Part shown: positions 24,225 to 33,494 of the stretch, piece after piece
Layout: each line of letters begins with the position of its first letter
Numbering within the stretch: position 1 is the stretch's first letter
Assembly (NCBI RefSeq): GCF_003797125.1
Contig: NZ_RKKE01000003.1
Span: forward strand, 434,001-498,000
DNA length: 64,000 bases
Reading direction: 5' to 3'
Source of the DNA: Shewanella frigidimarina
Lineage (GTDB): Bacteria; Pseudomonadota; Gammaproteobacteria; Enterobacterales; Shewanellaceae
Notes under the pieces: model-generated
Told to the model about the DNA's origin: nothing
Database searches by the model: none
The model's input: only the letters and a program-made list of their open reading frames with translations
Position numbers and translations under genes: made by a program

Positions 24225-26856
24225 ATCGCCTAAAATTGTGAAGAAAAAGTTATTCTCGCCAATATGGTTATTACCGGTTGTTGCTTTGATATTAGGTGCC
24301 TGGTTAGGGGTCAAAAGCATCAAAGAATCCGGCATTGAAATATTAATTCATTTTCCTAGCGCTACAGGTATTGATATCGGTAAAACGCTGGTGAAATACC
24401 AAGGGCTGACTGTTGGTAAAGTCACTGATATTGGTATAGACGATGATCTTAAAGGGGTTAACGTTAAAGTTATTATGGATTACCGTGCCGACCCATTTCT
24501 CAATAAAAACACCCTGTTCTGGTTAGTAAAACCTAAAGCCAGCATTACCGGTGTTGAAGGACTCGATACATTATTTTCAGGTAATTATATTGCCCTTCAA
24601 CCTGGTGATGGCCGCTCGGCGACCGTATTTGAAGCACAACGTGAAGCGCCTGCGATACTCCCCGGCAGTGAAGGGCTAATGATCGAACTAAAATCCCCTA
24701 AACTGGGTTCGATTGATGTTGGCTCACCGGTCTTTTACCGTCAAGCACCTGTCGGAAGCATTGTGAGTTATCGCCTCGACGGAAATAAACAAATTATTAT
24801 CAGCGCATTTGTTCAAGAACAATATGCCCATTTAGTCAATAAAGACTCCCATTTTTGGAATGTGTCTGGCTTAAAAATTGATGCATCTTTAGCGGGGATA
24901 AAAGTCAGCACTGAAAGTATCGCGTCTATTTTGGCTGGCGGTATCAGCTTTGATACCGGCAGCTACACTGAAAAAGCCCAAAATGGTGATATTTACAACC
25001 TTTATGAAGATGAGCTCACCGCAATTGGAGGCGTTCAGTTTAGTTTAACCGCATCTAGCAGTGAAGATGTTAATGAAGGCACCGCTATCACCTACCGCGG
25101 TATTGTTATCGGTGAGATTGAAAAAGTCACCTTAACTGATGCAGGGGTGCAGTTTATCGCTCGAGTAGAGCATCATTACAAAGCATTAATTACCAGTGAT
25201 AGCCAATTTTGGATAAGCGGGGCTGAGTTATCATTAAAAGGTGTCAAAAACGTCAGTAGACTGGTTACAGGAAGTGTTATTAATGTCTTACCTGGCACTC
25301 AAAAAGCTGAAGATCCGATGCAATTTGAATTGGCATCACATGCTCCTGATTTACTCAGTCAAGACAAACTGAAATTGACTGTAGTTGCCACTACCCACTC
25401 TGGAGTCAGCAATGGTGCGCAAGTGCGATATAAGCAATTGCCAATCGGACAGATAACCAGTATTGGTTTAAGTAAAGACTTTTCAACTGTTGAATATAGT
25501 ATCGAAATTCAACCAGAATTTAAAAGTCTGCTAACTAAAGGTAGTTTCTTTGTTCCTGAAAGCGCCATAGCCATTAATGCTTCATTAGAAGGCGTCAATA
25601 TTAAAACTCGCGACCTCACTACAATGCTAGAAGGGGCTATTAGCCTCATTCCGGGTAACAGCAAAATACTGATATCAGATAACAGCCCCTTAACGCTGCA
25701 TGAATCAGTTGAATCGGCCCAAACGCTTTACGCTCAACAACAGCTTACCCCCTTTACCTTAACCAGTATTGATGGTGCGGACTTAGCTGAAGGATCGCCA
25801 ATTTATTACAAAAAAATGCAAATAGGCTCAGTGAATAAAGTCAATTGGTTAGCGAAAACAGACAAATTTAATATCGATATCAATATAGACAATAAATTTG
25901 TTCCGTTAATTAAGCCGACTACGGTTTTTTGGCGTAATGATGCAGTAGCCATCAATGCCAGTTTAGCCGGTGTCGATATCAATGTTGCTCCATTAAAAGG
26001 TGCAATAAATGGTAGCATTACTCTTGGTCATATTGACGACAAAGTTGATACTGCAAATAATCAACCTAATCTACGATTATATGATACAAAGTCTCTCGCA
26101 CTCATGCAGGCTAAGGTCATTAACCTCACTCTGCCTGTGAGTACAAAAGTGGCAGAAAAAGCCGCTATTCGTTATCAAGGTCATAAAATTGGTGAAGTGT
26201 CACAGGTTAAGCTAAACCAAGATTTAACCACTCTTAATGCACAAGCGTATATTTATGGTCATTACGCAAACCATTTTAGTGCTAGCGATACGGAATACTT
26301 CATCGTCGATGCCCAAATTTCTTTAGCGGGTATTAATGCCCCCGAAACACTGTTAACGGGTCCTTATATTGGAGTTATTCCAGGTAACAGCACAGAGATT
26401 ATCGATAATTTTGTTGCCCAACCTCACTCGAGCTTTGAGGCTACCGTACCTAAAGATGCGTTAGCATTCCAATTAGTCGATGACCAGCTAGGTTCAATTA
26501 AGGTCGGTACACCCTTGTTTTTCCGTGGAATTAAAGTAGGACAAATTGATGGGTATAGGTTGGATGACTCAGGTACAGAAATTACGTTGTTTGCCCATGT
26601 TAATGCTGAATATGGTCACTTAATTAACCAGACTAGCCAGTTTTGGGATGCATCTGGTATTAAGTTAGACGTTGGTTTATTTTCTGGTGCACAGTTAGAA
26701 ACTGGCTCATTAGAAACAATACTCGCCGGTGGTATTGCATTTGCAACCCAAGATACCACATCAGACAGTAACCGTATCAACACCACCGACCGTTTCCCAT
26801 TGCAGGAGAACATGCAGGAAGAATGGTCACAATGGCGACCTACCCAAGCTAAGTAA
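24211..26856 (+). CDS. letB: MCE-domain lipid-transport protein LetB
   Basis: 881 residues, matching E. coli LetB (about 880). One N-terminal membrane helix (about 16-34) precedes seven MCE domains. Their signature VxYxGxxVGxV-like segments occur near residues 57, 175, 292, 405, 530, 652 and 772. LetB forms a stacked hexameric periplasmic tunnel that carries lipids between the membranes. It is co-transcribed with the two LetA halves. rsmF lies farther downstream, as in the E. coli yebST-yebU order, but an inverted gene is inserted between. Confidence 0.94.
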   Translation: MTQIESPKIVKKKLFSPIWLLPVVALILGAWLGVKSIKESGIEILIHFPSATGIDIGKTLVKYQGLTVGKVTDIGIDDDLKGVNVKVIMDYRADPFLNKNTLFWLVKPKASITGVEGLDTLFSGNYIALQPGDGRSATVFEAQREAPAILPGSEGLMIELKSPKLGSIDVGSPVFYRQAPVGSIVSYRLDGNKQIIISAFVQEQYAHLVNKDSHFWNVSGLKIDASLAGIKVSTESIASILAGGISFDTGSYTEKAQNGDIYNLYEDELTAIGGVQFSLTASSSEDVNEGTAITYRGIVIGEIEKVTLTDAGVQFIARVEHHYKALITSDSQFWISGAELSLKGVKNVSRLVTGSVINVLPGTQKAEDPMQFELASHAPDLLSQDKLKLTVVATTHSGVSNGAQVRYKQLPIGQITSIGLSKDFSTVEYSIEIQPEFKSLLTKGSFFVPESAIAINASLEGVNIKTRDLTTMLEGAISLIPGNSKILISDNSPLTLHESVESAQTLYAQQQLTPFTLTSIDGADLAEGSPIYYKKMQIGSVNKVNWLAKTDKFNIDINIDNKFVPLIKPTTVFWRNDAVAINASLAGVDINVAPLKGAINGSITLGHIDDKVDTANNQPNLRLYDTKSLALMQAKVINLTLPVSTKVAEKAAIRYQGHKIGEVSQVKLNQDLTTLNAQAYIYGHYANHFSASDTEYFIVDAQISLAGINAPETLLTGPYIGVIPGNSTEIIDNFVAQPHSSFEATVPKDALAFQLVDDQLGSIKVGTPLFFRGIKVGQIDGYRLDDSGTEITLFAHVNAEYGHLINQTSQFWDASGIKLDVGLFSGAQLETGSLETILAGGIAFATQDTTSDSNRINTTDRFPLQENMQEEWSQWRPTQAK

Positions 26857-26890
26857 TTTCATCTAGCGATAATACAATTAGTACAAAAGC

Positions 26891-26916
26891 AAAGGCCGAT
26901 AAATATATCGGCCTTT
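26891..26916 (+). terminator. Intrinsic terminator after letB
   Basis: A perfect 10-bp repeat, AAAGGCCGAT and ATCGGCCTTT, with a 6-base loop, between convergent letB and the SpmAB-like gene. It should act in both directions. Confidence 0.85.
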
Positions 26917-26927
26917 CTATTTATATT

Positions 26928-26958
26928 ATGGTTAATCTCGATAATGATGATTAACCAT
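26928..26958 (-). repeat. Inverted repeat over the SpmAB-like stop codon
   Basis: Perfect 10-bp arms, ATGGTTAATC and GATTAACCAT, flank an 11-base spacer. The right arm contains the last codons and the stop of the - strand gene. A stable 3' hairpin of that mRNA just before the shared terminator is likely. Confidence 0.5.
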
Positions 26959-28177
26959 AAAACCAATAACACACACCGATGGCGGCACTAATACCTGCAA
27001 AATCTGCTGCTAAACCACATCCCAGTGCATGACGTCCATTACGGATCCCCACCGAACCAAAGTACACAGCCAATACATAAAACGTTGTTTCGGTACTGCC
27101 TTGTAAAATAGCCGCTAGTCGGCCCGCAAAAGAATCAACTCCGTGATGGCTCATCGTTTCTAACATCATCGCACGCGCACCAGAGCCGCTAAAAGGTTTC
27201 ATGAACGCGGTTGGCATCGCATCAATAAAGCGCGTATCTGCGCCTAATGCACTCACGCCACTCGCTAACAGCTGTAAGGCATAATCTAGCGCCCCTGAAG
27301 CCCTAAGAAATCCAATGGCTAATAACATCGCCAGCAAATAAGGGATTAGCTGAATTGCTTGGCTAAAGCCCTGTTTAGCGCCATCAACAAACTCGTCATA
27401 CACAGCAATTTTGCGATAACCCGCGACTAGAATAAAACTTAAAATCAGCAACAACAATATACCGTTACCTAACACCATAGACACTTGGCCTATCGCCTCG
27501 GCGGATAATGTCACCAAATAAGCGATCCCAGCCATGAATACACTCATAATGGTTGCAGCATAAGCCAAAATAACACTATTGATTAACGAGATTCGTTGCA
27601 CTAACGCGACAACCAATAATCCCACAACGGTGGAGACACTAGTGGCTAATAAAATGGGTAAAAAGATATCCGCAGGATTAGCCGCACCTTGTTGGGCACG
27701 ATAAAGAAATACTGTTACAGGAACTAAGGTAACTGATGAAGTATTTAACACTAAAAATAAAATTTGGGCGTTGGTTGCTACTGATTTTACAGGGTTAAGA
27801 GATTGCAGATCATGCATCGCTTTTAAGCCTAAAGGTGTTGCTGCATTGTCCAGTCCCAGCATGTTAGCTGTAAGATTCATGCTAATGCTGCCATAGGCGA
27901 CATGTCCACGAGGAACTTCTGGCATCAACTTCGACAATAAAGGTTCAAATATGCGGGCAAACAACCCTACCACACCGGCCTTTTCACCGACTTGCATCAA
28001 TCCCATCCATAACGCTAACACACCAATTAAGCCAAGTGATATGTCAGCGGCTAACTTAGCACTGGCAAACAATGCCGTCACCGATTCGCTTAATACATCG
28101 ACATTGCCATTCACTAATTGAATCGTGATAGACAACGCTGCAATGATAAAAAATAATAACCACACTCTATTTAACAC
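26951..28177 (-). CDS. SpmA/SpmB-like nucleoside-recognition domain membrane protein
   Basis: 408 residues if started at GTG 28177, which has GGAG 6 bases upstream; an ATG at 28189 lies within that site. About ten membrane segments are visible. Two Gate/nucleoside-recognition domains, similar to SpmA (residues about 40-190) and SpmB (about 240-400), are fused. Conserved-looking stretches are NLTANMLGLDNAATPLG and PTAFMKPFSGSGARAMM. A transporter role for a small polar solute is likely but unproven, and sporulation is not implied. It interrupts the letB-rsmF synteny in the opposite orientation. Confidence 0.8.
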   Translation of the reverse strand: MLNRVWLLFFIIAALSITIQLVNGNVDVLSESVTALFASAKLAADISLGLIGVLALWMGLMQVGEKAGVVGLFARIFEPLLSKLMPEVPRGHVAYGSISMNLTANMLGLDNAATPLGLKAMHDLQSLNPVKSVATNAQILFLVLNTSSVTLVPVTVFLYRAQQGAANPADIFLPILLATSVSTVVGLLVVALVQRISLINSVILAYAATIMSVFMAGIAYLVTLSAEAIGQVSMVLGNGILLLLILSFILVAGYRKIAVYDEFVDGAKQGFSQAIQLIPYLLAMLLAIGFLRASGALDYALQLLASGVSALGADTRFIDAMPTAFMKPFSGSGARAMMLETMSHHGVDSFAGRLAAILQGSTETTFYVLAVYFGSVGIRNGRHALGCGLAADFAGISAAIGVCYWFYG

Positions 28178-28301
28178 ACACCACTCCATTAGCCAGTCGG
28201 TTTTATTAACGTCAATATACAGTAATCATTGCCGATCAGGGTGTACAATTCCGTGATATGATCGCTTCAATTACAGCAAAAATAACCTACCGTTTATTAT
28301 T

Positions 28302-29756
28302 ATGGCCCAATTAAATACAAACTTTATCAATCACATTGAGAAAGAGTTACCCGCTCACTTATCTTTACAAGAGTTTATTGCCTATTGCGATAAACCGCTT
28401 CGTAAATCCATTCGGGTCAATACGCTTAAAATCAGTACCGCACAATTTGTCCACATCATGACTAGCGCAGGCTGGCAACTGTCTCCAGTACCTTGGTGTG
28501 CTGACGGATTTTGGATTGAGGGTAAAGATGATATCCAACTGGGTAATGCTATTGAACATATTCAAGGGCTATTTTATATCCAAGAAGCCAGTTCCATGCT
28601 GCCGCCGACCGCATTATTTTCTAATGGTAACACCGCTGAAATTGTCTTGGATGTCGCCTCAGCTCCAGGTTCCAAGACCACTCAAATAGCAGCCTTAATG
28701 AATAACAGTGGCTTATTAGTGGCTAATGAATATTCAGCCAGCCGCGTTAAAGTATTACACGCTAACGTATTGCGCATGGGAGCCAGCCACACCGCCCTAA
28801 CCCATTTTGATGGTCGAGTTTTTGGTGAATATTTATATGAATCGTTTGATGCTATTTTATTAGATGCTCCTTGTGGCGGCGAAGGTACGGTTCGTAAAGA
28901 TCCTTTGGCATTAAAACACTGGGATATTGATGATGTTACTGCGATTGGTGAAACTCAAAAAGATCTTATTGAATCTGCATTTTTAGCGTTAAAGCCAGGC
29001 GGAATTTTAGTCTATTCAACTTGTACTCTGAGCCAGTTAGAAAACCAACATATCTGTTATCACTTACAGCAAACTTACCCCGATGCAGTTGAGTTTGAGT
29101 CGCTGGCTGAATTATTCGATGGTGCAGACAAAGCGTGCACTGAAGAAGGTTTTTTACATGTATGGCCACAAATTTATGACAGTGAAGGTTTTTTTGTCGC
29201 CAAAATTCGTAAAACCGCCTCGGTTGAACGAGTAAAAAAACAGCCTAAATTACAAAAAAACTTTCCTTTTAATCTCGCAAATGAAAAGCAAAAAGCGGAA
29301 TTAACACAATACTTTTACGACAGCTTCTGTCTCGAGTTACCTAGCGATGACGTCATCATGTTGCGTGACGATGAATATTGGTTGTTTCCAGCCCAATTTA
29401 TGCCTTTTATCGGCAAAATGCGCTTTCAGCGTATTGGTATTAAGCTCGCTGATACGATGAAAAAAGGCTACAAAGCTAAACATGAAGCCGTCATTGCTTT
29501 ATCAGCAGCAGCGCATAATCCAGCAAAAACCATGGAATTAAGTGCGGCGCAGACACAAGATTTTTTAATGGGTCGTGATATTGCCACAAGTACTTTTGAT
29601 CAACCGACACAGCAACAGTTAGCCATCATGCCACAAGGCGAAATGTTAGTGAGTTATCATAAAGTCGTGCTTGGGGTCGTAAAACATTTAGGTCATAGAC
29701 TGAAAAACAATTTACCGCGTGATTTGGTACGCGATAACGTTAACTTATGCCTATAA
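28302..29756 (+). CDS. rsmF: 16S rRNA m5C1407 methyltransferase RsmF
   Basis: 484 residues. The SAM-binding motif is LDVASAPGSKTTQ (116-128). The two RCMT Cys are C191 in LDAPCGGEG and C241 in YSTCTLS, the latter being the nucleophile. The C-terminal part (about 320-484) has the RsmF extension and PUA-like end. It methylates 16S rRNA C1407 in the assembled 30S subunit. Placement downstream of letAB matches E. coli yebU. Confidence 0.94.
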   Translation: MAQLNTNFINHIEKELPAHLSLQEFIAYCDKPLRKSIRVNTLKISTAQFVHIMTSAGWQLSPVPWCADGFWIEGKDDIQLGNAIEHIQGLFYIQEASSMLPPTALFSNGNTAEIVLDVASAPGSKTTQIAALMNNSGLLVANEYSASRVKVLHANVLRMGASHTALTHFDGRVFGEYLYESFDAILLDAPCGGEGTVRKDPLALKHWDIDDVTAIGETQKDLIESAFLALKPGGILVYSTCTLSQLENQHICYHLQQTYPDAVEFESLAELFDGADKACTEEGFLHVWPQIYDSEGFFVAKIRKTASVERVKKQPKLQKNFPFNLANEKQKAELTQYFYDSFCLELPSDDVIMLRDDEYWLFPAQFMPFIGKMRFQRIGIKLADTMKKGYKAKHEAVIALSAAAHNPAKTMELSAAQTQDFLMGRDIATSTFDQPTQQQLAIMPQGEMLVSYHKVVLGVVKHLGHRLKNNLPRDLVRDNVNLCL

Positions 29757-29882
29757 CACGCAACACTATTTCGATGAGCAAAAATAAAGAATATAAAACA
29801 TTCTTATCAATGAATTACTGTAAAACAGAGTGCCGAACCAATATTATTGATTAAATTTTATGCACAACACAATTAGAGTGCC

Positions 29883-30014
29883 TATAATTAATCTATGTTC
29901 GATTCAGTATTTGGCATCCTAAGCTATCTTAAGATGCCACAACAGTAGCGCAAGGCTCTTAATCGAGCCCTTTCCCTAGGCCCAAAACAATTGGATAGTT
30001 TTGGGCCTTTTTTT
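29883..30014 (+). ncRNA. Candidate small regulatory RNA
   Basis: A perfect TATAAT (29883-29888) is followed at about 29895 by roughly 120 nt without a usable reading frame. That stretch contains three hairpins. The first is 29912-29939, with 12-base arms, one mismatch and a CTAT loop. The second is 29954-29969, with 5-bp arms. The third is a 10-bp terminator stem, 29979-30007 (GGCCCAAAAC / GTTTTGGGCC), followed by seven T. The -35 region is weak. It is separated from rsmF by 126 bases. I do not recognise an Rfam family. A free-standing promoter-hairpins-terminator unit between two unrelated genes is best explained as an sRNA. Confidence 0.6.
29979..30014 (+). terminator. Strong intrinsic terminator of the sRNA candidate
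   Basis: A perfect 10-bp stem with a 9-base loop and T7 tail. It could also stop readthrough from rsmF. Confidence 0.9.
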
Positions 30015-30053
30015 ATCTTTCAACCACGATCCAGTCCTAAAATGTGGTTATCA

Positions 30054-30455
30054 ATTTAACCTGAATTCAAGATAAGAGATGGAAGATTCTAGATTAACCA
30101 CACATTTATATTTCTAACTCACTGTCCACATCAACTGTTCAGTTAACAGGCCTGATTCGAATCTAAAAGTGCGGTATTAAAAGACAAGCTTCCAACGCAG
30201 TAGAATATATTGTGCTACAAAAAATGCGGGGGAAAGCTTTTTTAATGGCTTTAAATAACCTGATCTCGGGATAATAAACGCCTTTCAAACAGCCCTTTTT
30301 CCTGCTAACTGTGTTGAATCGACTTACAATAGACTAGCTATTGTCGCGTCAATTCGCCTTGATAGCATAACAAATGACAAGCTTGAAAGTGAGCTTGGTT
30401 AACATGCTGATTTTTAATAGCTCAGTTAATCCCTTATCCCGAGTTCAGGTTAAAT
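30054..30455. mobile_element. MITE-like or insertion-sequence relic with terminal inverted repeats
   Basis: A 22-base end (30054-30075, beginning ATTTAACCTGAA) is the inverted complement of 30434-30455 at 19 of 22 positions. A third copy (30257-30274, AACCTGATCTCGGGATAA) matches the right end at 17 of 18 positions when inverted. It may mark a nested 199-bp unit, 30257-30455. No reading frame longer than a few dozen codons lies inside. No target duplication is obvious. It is most likely a non-autonomous element or the decayed ends of an insertion sequence. Confidence 0.5.
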
Positions 30456-30492
30456 AATGTTAAACCATCATTTAGCATGAATGTATTTGAGT

Positions 30493-30533
30493 AACCGTAG
30501 GCGCATTTGCCTAATGCAACTGCACCTACGGTT
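30493..30533 (+). repeat. Hairpin with 9-bp arms downstream of tatD
   Basis: AACCGTAGG and CCTACGGTT are separated by 23 bases and followed on + by ATTTTG. It could be a weak terminator or part of the neighbouring relic. Confidence 0.35.
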
Positions 30534-30612
30534 ATTTTGTTTGCCTAGAAGGGTTAAATTGCTACGCGGTAAACCACTAATAAGTTAATTTGCTATTAGT
30601 CTTAGAATTAAA

Positions 30613-31401
30613 TTAGCGGCCAACTAACTTAGCGGCATCTTTAAATAAATTAAAAAAGTTATCAGTGGTGTATTGAGCTAACTCTTCAAATTTTTCACCG
30701 CGCAGTTCTGCTACAAACTCGGCAACATCACGTACATAAGCAGGCTGATTTTCTTGGCCACGATGCGGTACTGGTGCTAAATAAGGTGCATCGGTTTCGA
30801 CCAGTAATCTGTCTTTAGGTACTTGGCGAATAACACTGCGTAATTCACCTGCATTTTTAAACGTTACAATTCCTGAAACAGAAATATAAAAGCCTAAATC
30901 AATGGCGGCTTTGGCCATTTCCCAGTTTTCAGTAAAACAATGTAACACTCCGCCCACTTTGTCGGCGTGTCCAGCTTTTAGCATATTAATGGTATCTTCA
31001 CGGGCATCACGAGTATGTACAATTAATGGTTTATTCACCTCAACAGCTAACGCAATTTGTTGTTCGAAACACTGCTGTTGCAAGGTTTTAGTATCATTTG
31101 AATAGAAGTAATCTAAGCCTGTCTCGCCAATGGCAACCACTCTAGGATCTTCTGCGAAACGTTTAATATCTTCGATGTTCAAACCTTCTTGTACATCTAG
31201 AGGATGTACGCCAGAAGATAAAAAAACATTATTAAAGGCAGACATTTTATCTCGCATGGCTTCAAAGCCTTGCTGACGAACGTTGACGCATAATAGATAG
31301 TCAACGCCTCGAGCTTTGGCATTGTCCATAATGGATTGTAAGCTGGCTGAGTCTGGGGCCGCTTTTAAGCGGTCAAGGTGGCAATGTGAATCAATTAGCA
31401 T
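30613..31401 (-). CDS. TatD-family metal-dependent hydrolase (YcfH-like)
   Basis: 262 residues of a TIM-barrel hydrolase. Metal ligands are visible: H6/H8 in DSHCHLD, the Glu in GETGLDYF, His in IVHTRDA, His in HCFTE and the Asp in LVETDAPYLAP. These proteins are Mg-dependent 3'-5' nucleases or deoxyribonucleases in the cytoplasm. The position after holB and pilZ is that of ycfH in E. coli. It is the last gene of the nine-gene - strand run. Confidence 0.92.
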   Translation of the reverse strand: MLIDSHCHLDRLKAAPDSASLQSIMDNAKARGVDYLLCVNVRQQGFEAMRDKMSAFNNVFLSSGVHPLDVQEGLNIEDIKRFAEDPRVVAIGETGLDYFYSNDTKTLQQQCFEQQIALAVEVNKPLIVHTRDAREDTINMLKAGHADKVGGVLHCFTENWEMAKAAIDLGFYISVSGIVTFKNAGELRSVIRQVPKDRLLVETDAPYLAPVPHRGQENQPAYVRDVAEFVAELRGEKFEELAQYTTDNFFNLFKDAAKLVGR

Positions 31402-31456
31402 GAGAATTCTTTCGCAACTACATTAACAAATAAAACAGATGCGCAAGAATACCTAG

Positions 31457-31783
31457 CTACATAGTGCAGGTCAAATCGCTAGAGGCAAGTTCGCTTGATA
31501 ATAACTTTTCAATATGATGTTTATGACTTTCAACATCAGTTTTAATTTTAACCCCAATACCTGCTGGGCGCCCACCGGATGCGCCTAATGGGTTAATCCA
31601 TACCACAGAGCCTTTAAATTCATTAGTTTGAGTGGCATTAGGCAATCGATAAGCAATGGTAAGCTCTTGGCCTAAGAAATGACTTTCTGTAGTCGCCACG
31701 AATAAACCTGCAGGCTTAATAAAAGGCATATAAGCACGGTAAAGTTTGTGTAATGTATCGTAATTAACAACAAGATCGACCAT
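31457..31783 (-). CDS. pilZ: Type IV pilus-type PilZ domain protein
   Basis: 108 residues. The pattern YRAYMPFIKPAGLFV, then VVWINPLGASGGRPAGIGVKI, and a C-terminal LTCTM is that of the Pseudomonas PilZ protein itself. That type lacks the RxxxR c-di-GMP motif and acts in type IV pilus assembly. The location directly after holB is the same as in pseudomonads. c-di-GMP binding is not expected from the sequence. Confidence 0.9.
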   Translation of the reverse strand: MVDLVVNYDTLHKLYRAYMPFIKPAGLFVATTESHFLGQELTIAYRLPNATQTNEFKGSVVWINPLGASGGRPAGIGVKIKTDVESHKHHIEKLLSSELASSDLTCTM

Positions 31784-31834
31784 AAATGATTATTTTCTTT
31801 CCATAAACGGGTTAAAAATCAATATCAAACGTTT

Positions 31835-32818
31835 TTAATGAGTCAACTGTCTAAATGTGAGCACATATTGTTGACACAAGGCAGGCGCGTTCACACTCGG
31901 CATTGTTTCAAGCCTATGGCACATGGTCATCACCCGCCCAGCGAGTTCAATGACTTTCGATTGAACAAGTGGATTTAATGACTGACGACTCGTATTTTTA
32001 GTTTTTACCTTATTACTTTTTAACACATATTGGCGCAAGTACAAATACAAAACATTAAGTGCATCAACAATTTGTTGCTCAGACACCTTTAATAAACTAT
32101 TGCTTAAATGACCCGTTTGTAAACTTTGAGCCCAATCTTGGCGAAATGTCAGCAGTTGCTGATAATGCTGGCTGGTTAAACTGTTTGCTAACGCAAGAGG
32201 GCCACCAACAACACTAAGACACCATGTAACATCATGGATTTTGCCATCGGCGTTGGCTGGCGGTAACAACTGCTGCGTCGCTAACCATTGATGGATTTCA
32301 TGCTTAGTTAGCTCAACAAAATTAAGCGTTTGACAGCGGCTGGTGATAGTCGCTAATAACTGGGCAGATGTATTGGTTTGTAAAATGAGCACAACATCAT
32401 CACCAGGTTCTTCAAGGGTTTTCAATAATGCATTAGCCGCCGCCAAATTTAAGCGCTCTGCATTAACGATTATTGCTACGCGTGCACCACCTTGCTGAGC
32501 CGTTTGAGTTAATGCTTGGCAGAGCTGACGAATTTGATCGACTTTAATTTGATTGCCATCTGGCTCAATAATGTATAAATCAGGGTGATTACCTGCAGCC
32601 AATAACAAACAGCTTTTACACTGGCCACAGGCACCAACTGGAGTGAGTTGCTGGCAAAGCACAGTTTGCGCTGCCGCCTTAGCGAGCTTATCGCCCCCTA
32701 ATGCTTTATCGATGTTGAACAAATGCGCATGACTGCTCTTTCCACGATAATGCTGGTCAACAAAACGTTGATGTGGATCGGCTAACCAAGGTAGCTGGTC
32801 AATCTGATAATCACTCAT
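31835..32818 (-). CDS. holB: DNA polymerase III delta-prime subunit
   Basis: 327 residues of a clamp-loader AAA+ fold without a functional P-loop. A zinc module with four Cys appears around residues 50-68 (LCQQL...GACGQCKSCLL). The sensor-like segment LLKTLEEPGDDVVLILQTN follows, then TITSRCQTLNF with the SRC motif. It is a subunit of the clamp loader that opens and loads the beta clamp. It follows tmk by 28 bases, as in E. coli. Confidence 0.94.
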   Translation of the reverse strand: MSDYQIDQLPWLADPHQRFVDQHYRGKSSHAHLFNIDKALGGDKLAKAAAQTVLCQQLTPVGACGQCKSCLLLAAGNHPDLYIIEPDGNQIKVDQIRQLCQALTQTAQQGGARVAIIVNAERLNLAAANALLKTLEEPGDDVVLILQTNTSAQLLATITSRCQTLNFVELTKHEIHQWLATQQLLPPANADGKIHDVTWCLSVVGGPLALANSLTSQHYQQLLTFRQDWAQSLQTGHLSNSLLKVSEQQIVDALNVLYLYLRQYVLKSNKVKTKNTSRQSLNPLVQSKVIELAGRVMTMCHRLETMPSVNAPALCQQYVLTFRQLTH

Positions 32819-32846
32819 GTCGGCACATTATCCCTTTTAATATCAA

Positions 32847-33494
32847 TCACAGCTCACTCATCAGAGTGGATAAGTGGCGTTGTAATTGTATACCAATATC
32901 ATTATGCACTTGTTCCATGGATTGACTGGCATCAATCACCACAATGCTGTCATCTTCATGCGCTAATTGTAAGTAGGTTCGTCTGGCTCGCTCAAAAAAT
33001 TCAATCGCTTGTTGCTCTATTCTATCAAGCTCGCCACGACTGGCAGCACGGCTTAAGCCTAACGTAGGATCAATATCCAAATATAAAGTGAGATCGGGTT
33101 TAAAACCTCGTAAGCAAGCATCACTGACCGCTTTCACTAATGGCATTAACCCTCGGCCACCACCTTGGTAAGCTAATGATGACAGATTGTGTCTATCGCC
33201 AAGTACCCATTGACCCGCAGACAACGCTGGTTTAATAACATTGGCGATTAATTGTGTTCGCGCTGCATAAATGAGTAAGCATTCTGCTTCATCGCATAAT
33301 GGATCTGTCTCATCGGCAATTTTAACTAAATCGCGCATTTTTTCTGCTAAAGGAGTCCCGCCCGGCTCACGAGTACATACAGGAGCCTGACCGATATGCT
33401 GCTTAATAATATCGTTAACGAGGGCTATCGCGCTTGATTTACCCGCGCCTTCTAATCCTTCGATTACAATAAACTTGCCTTGTTGTTGACTCAT
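32847..33494 (-). CDS. tmk: Thymidylate kinase
   Basis: 215 residues. P-loop GLEGAGKSS (13-21), the [14 protein letters not shown] segment with the DR/E nucleotide site, the [16 protein letters not shown] lid-adjacent motif and a short lid with RGELDR. It converts dTMP to dTDP. It overlaps mltG by 4 bases (ATGA-type coupling). Confidence 0.97.
   Translation of the reverse strand: MSQQQGKFIVIEGLEGAGKSSAIALVNDIIKQHIGQAPVCTREPGGTPLAEKMRDLVKIADETDPLCDEAECLLIYAARTQLIANVIKPALSAGQWVLGDRHNLSSLAYQGGGRGLMPLVKAVSDACLRGFKPDLTLYLDIDPTLGLSRAASRGELDRIEQQAIEFFERARRTYLQLAHEDDSIVVIDASQSMEQVHNDIGIQLQRHLSTLMSEL

Noticed and set aside
29895..30014. CsrB/CsrC-type RNA
   Set aside because: Those RNAs carry many GGA loops; only one GGA is seen here, in the terminator loop.
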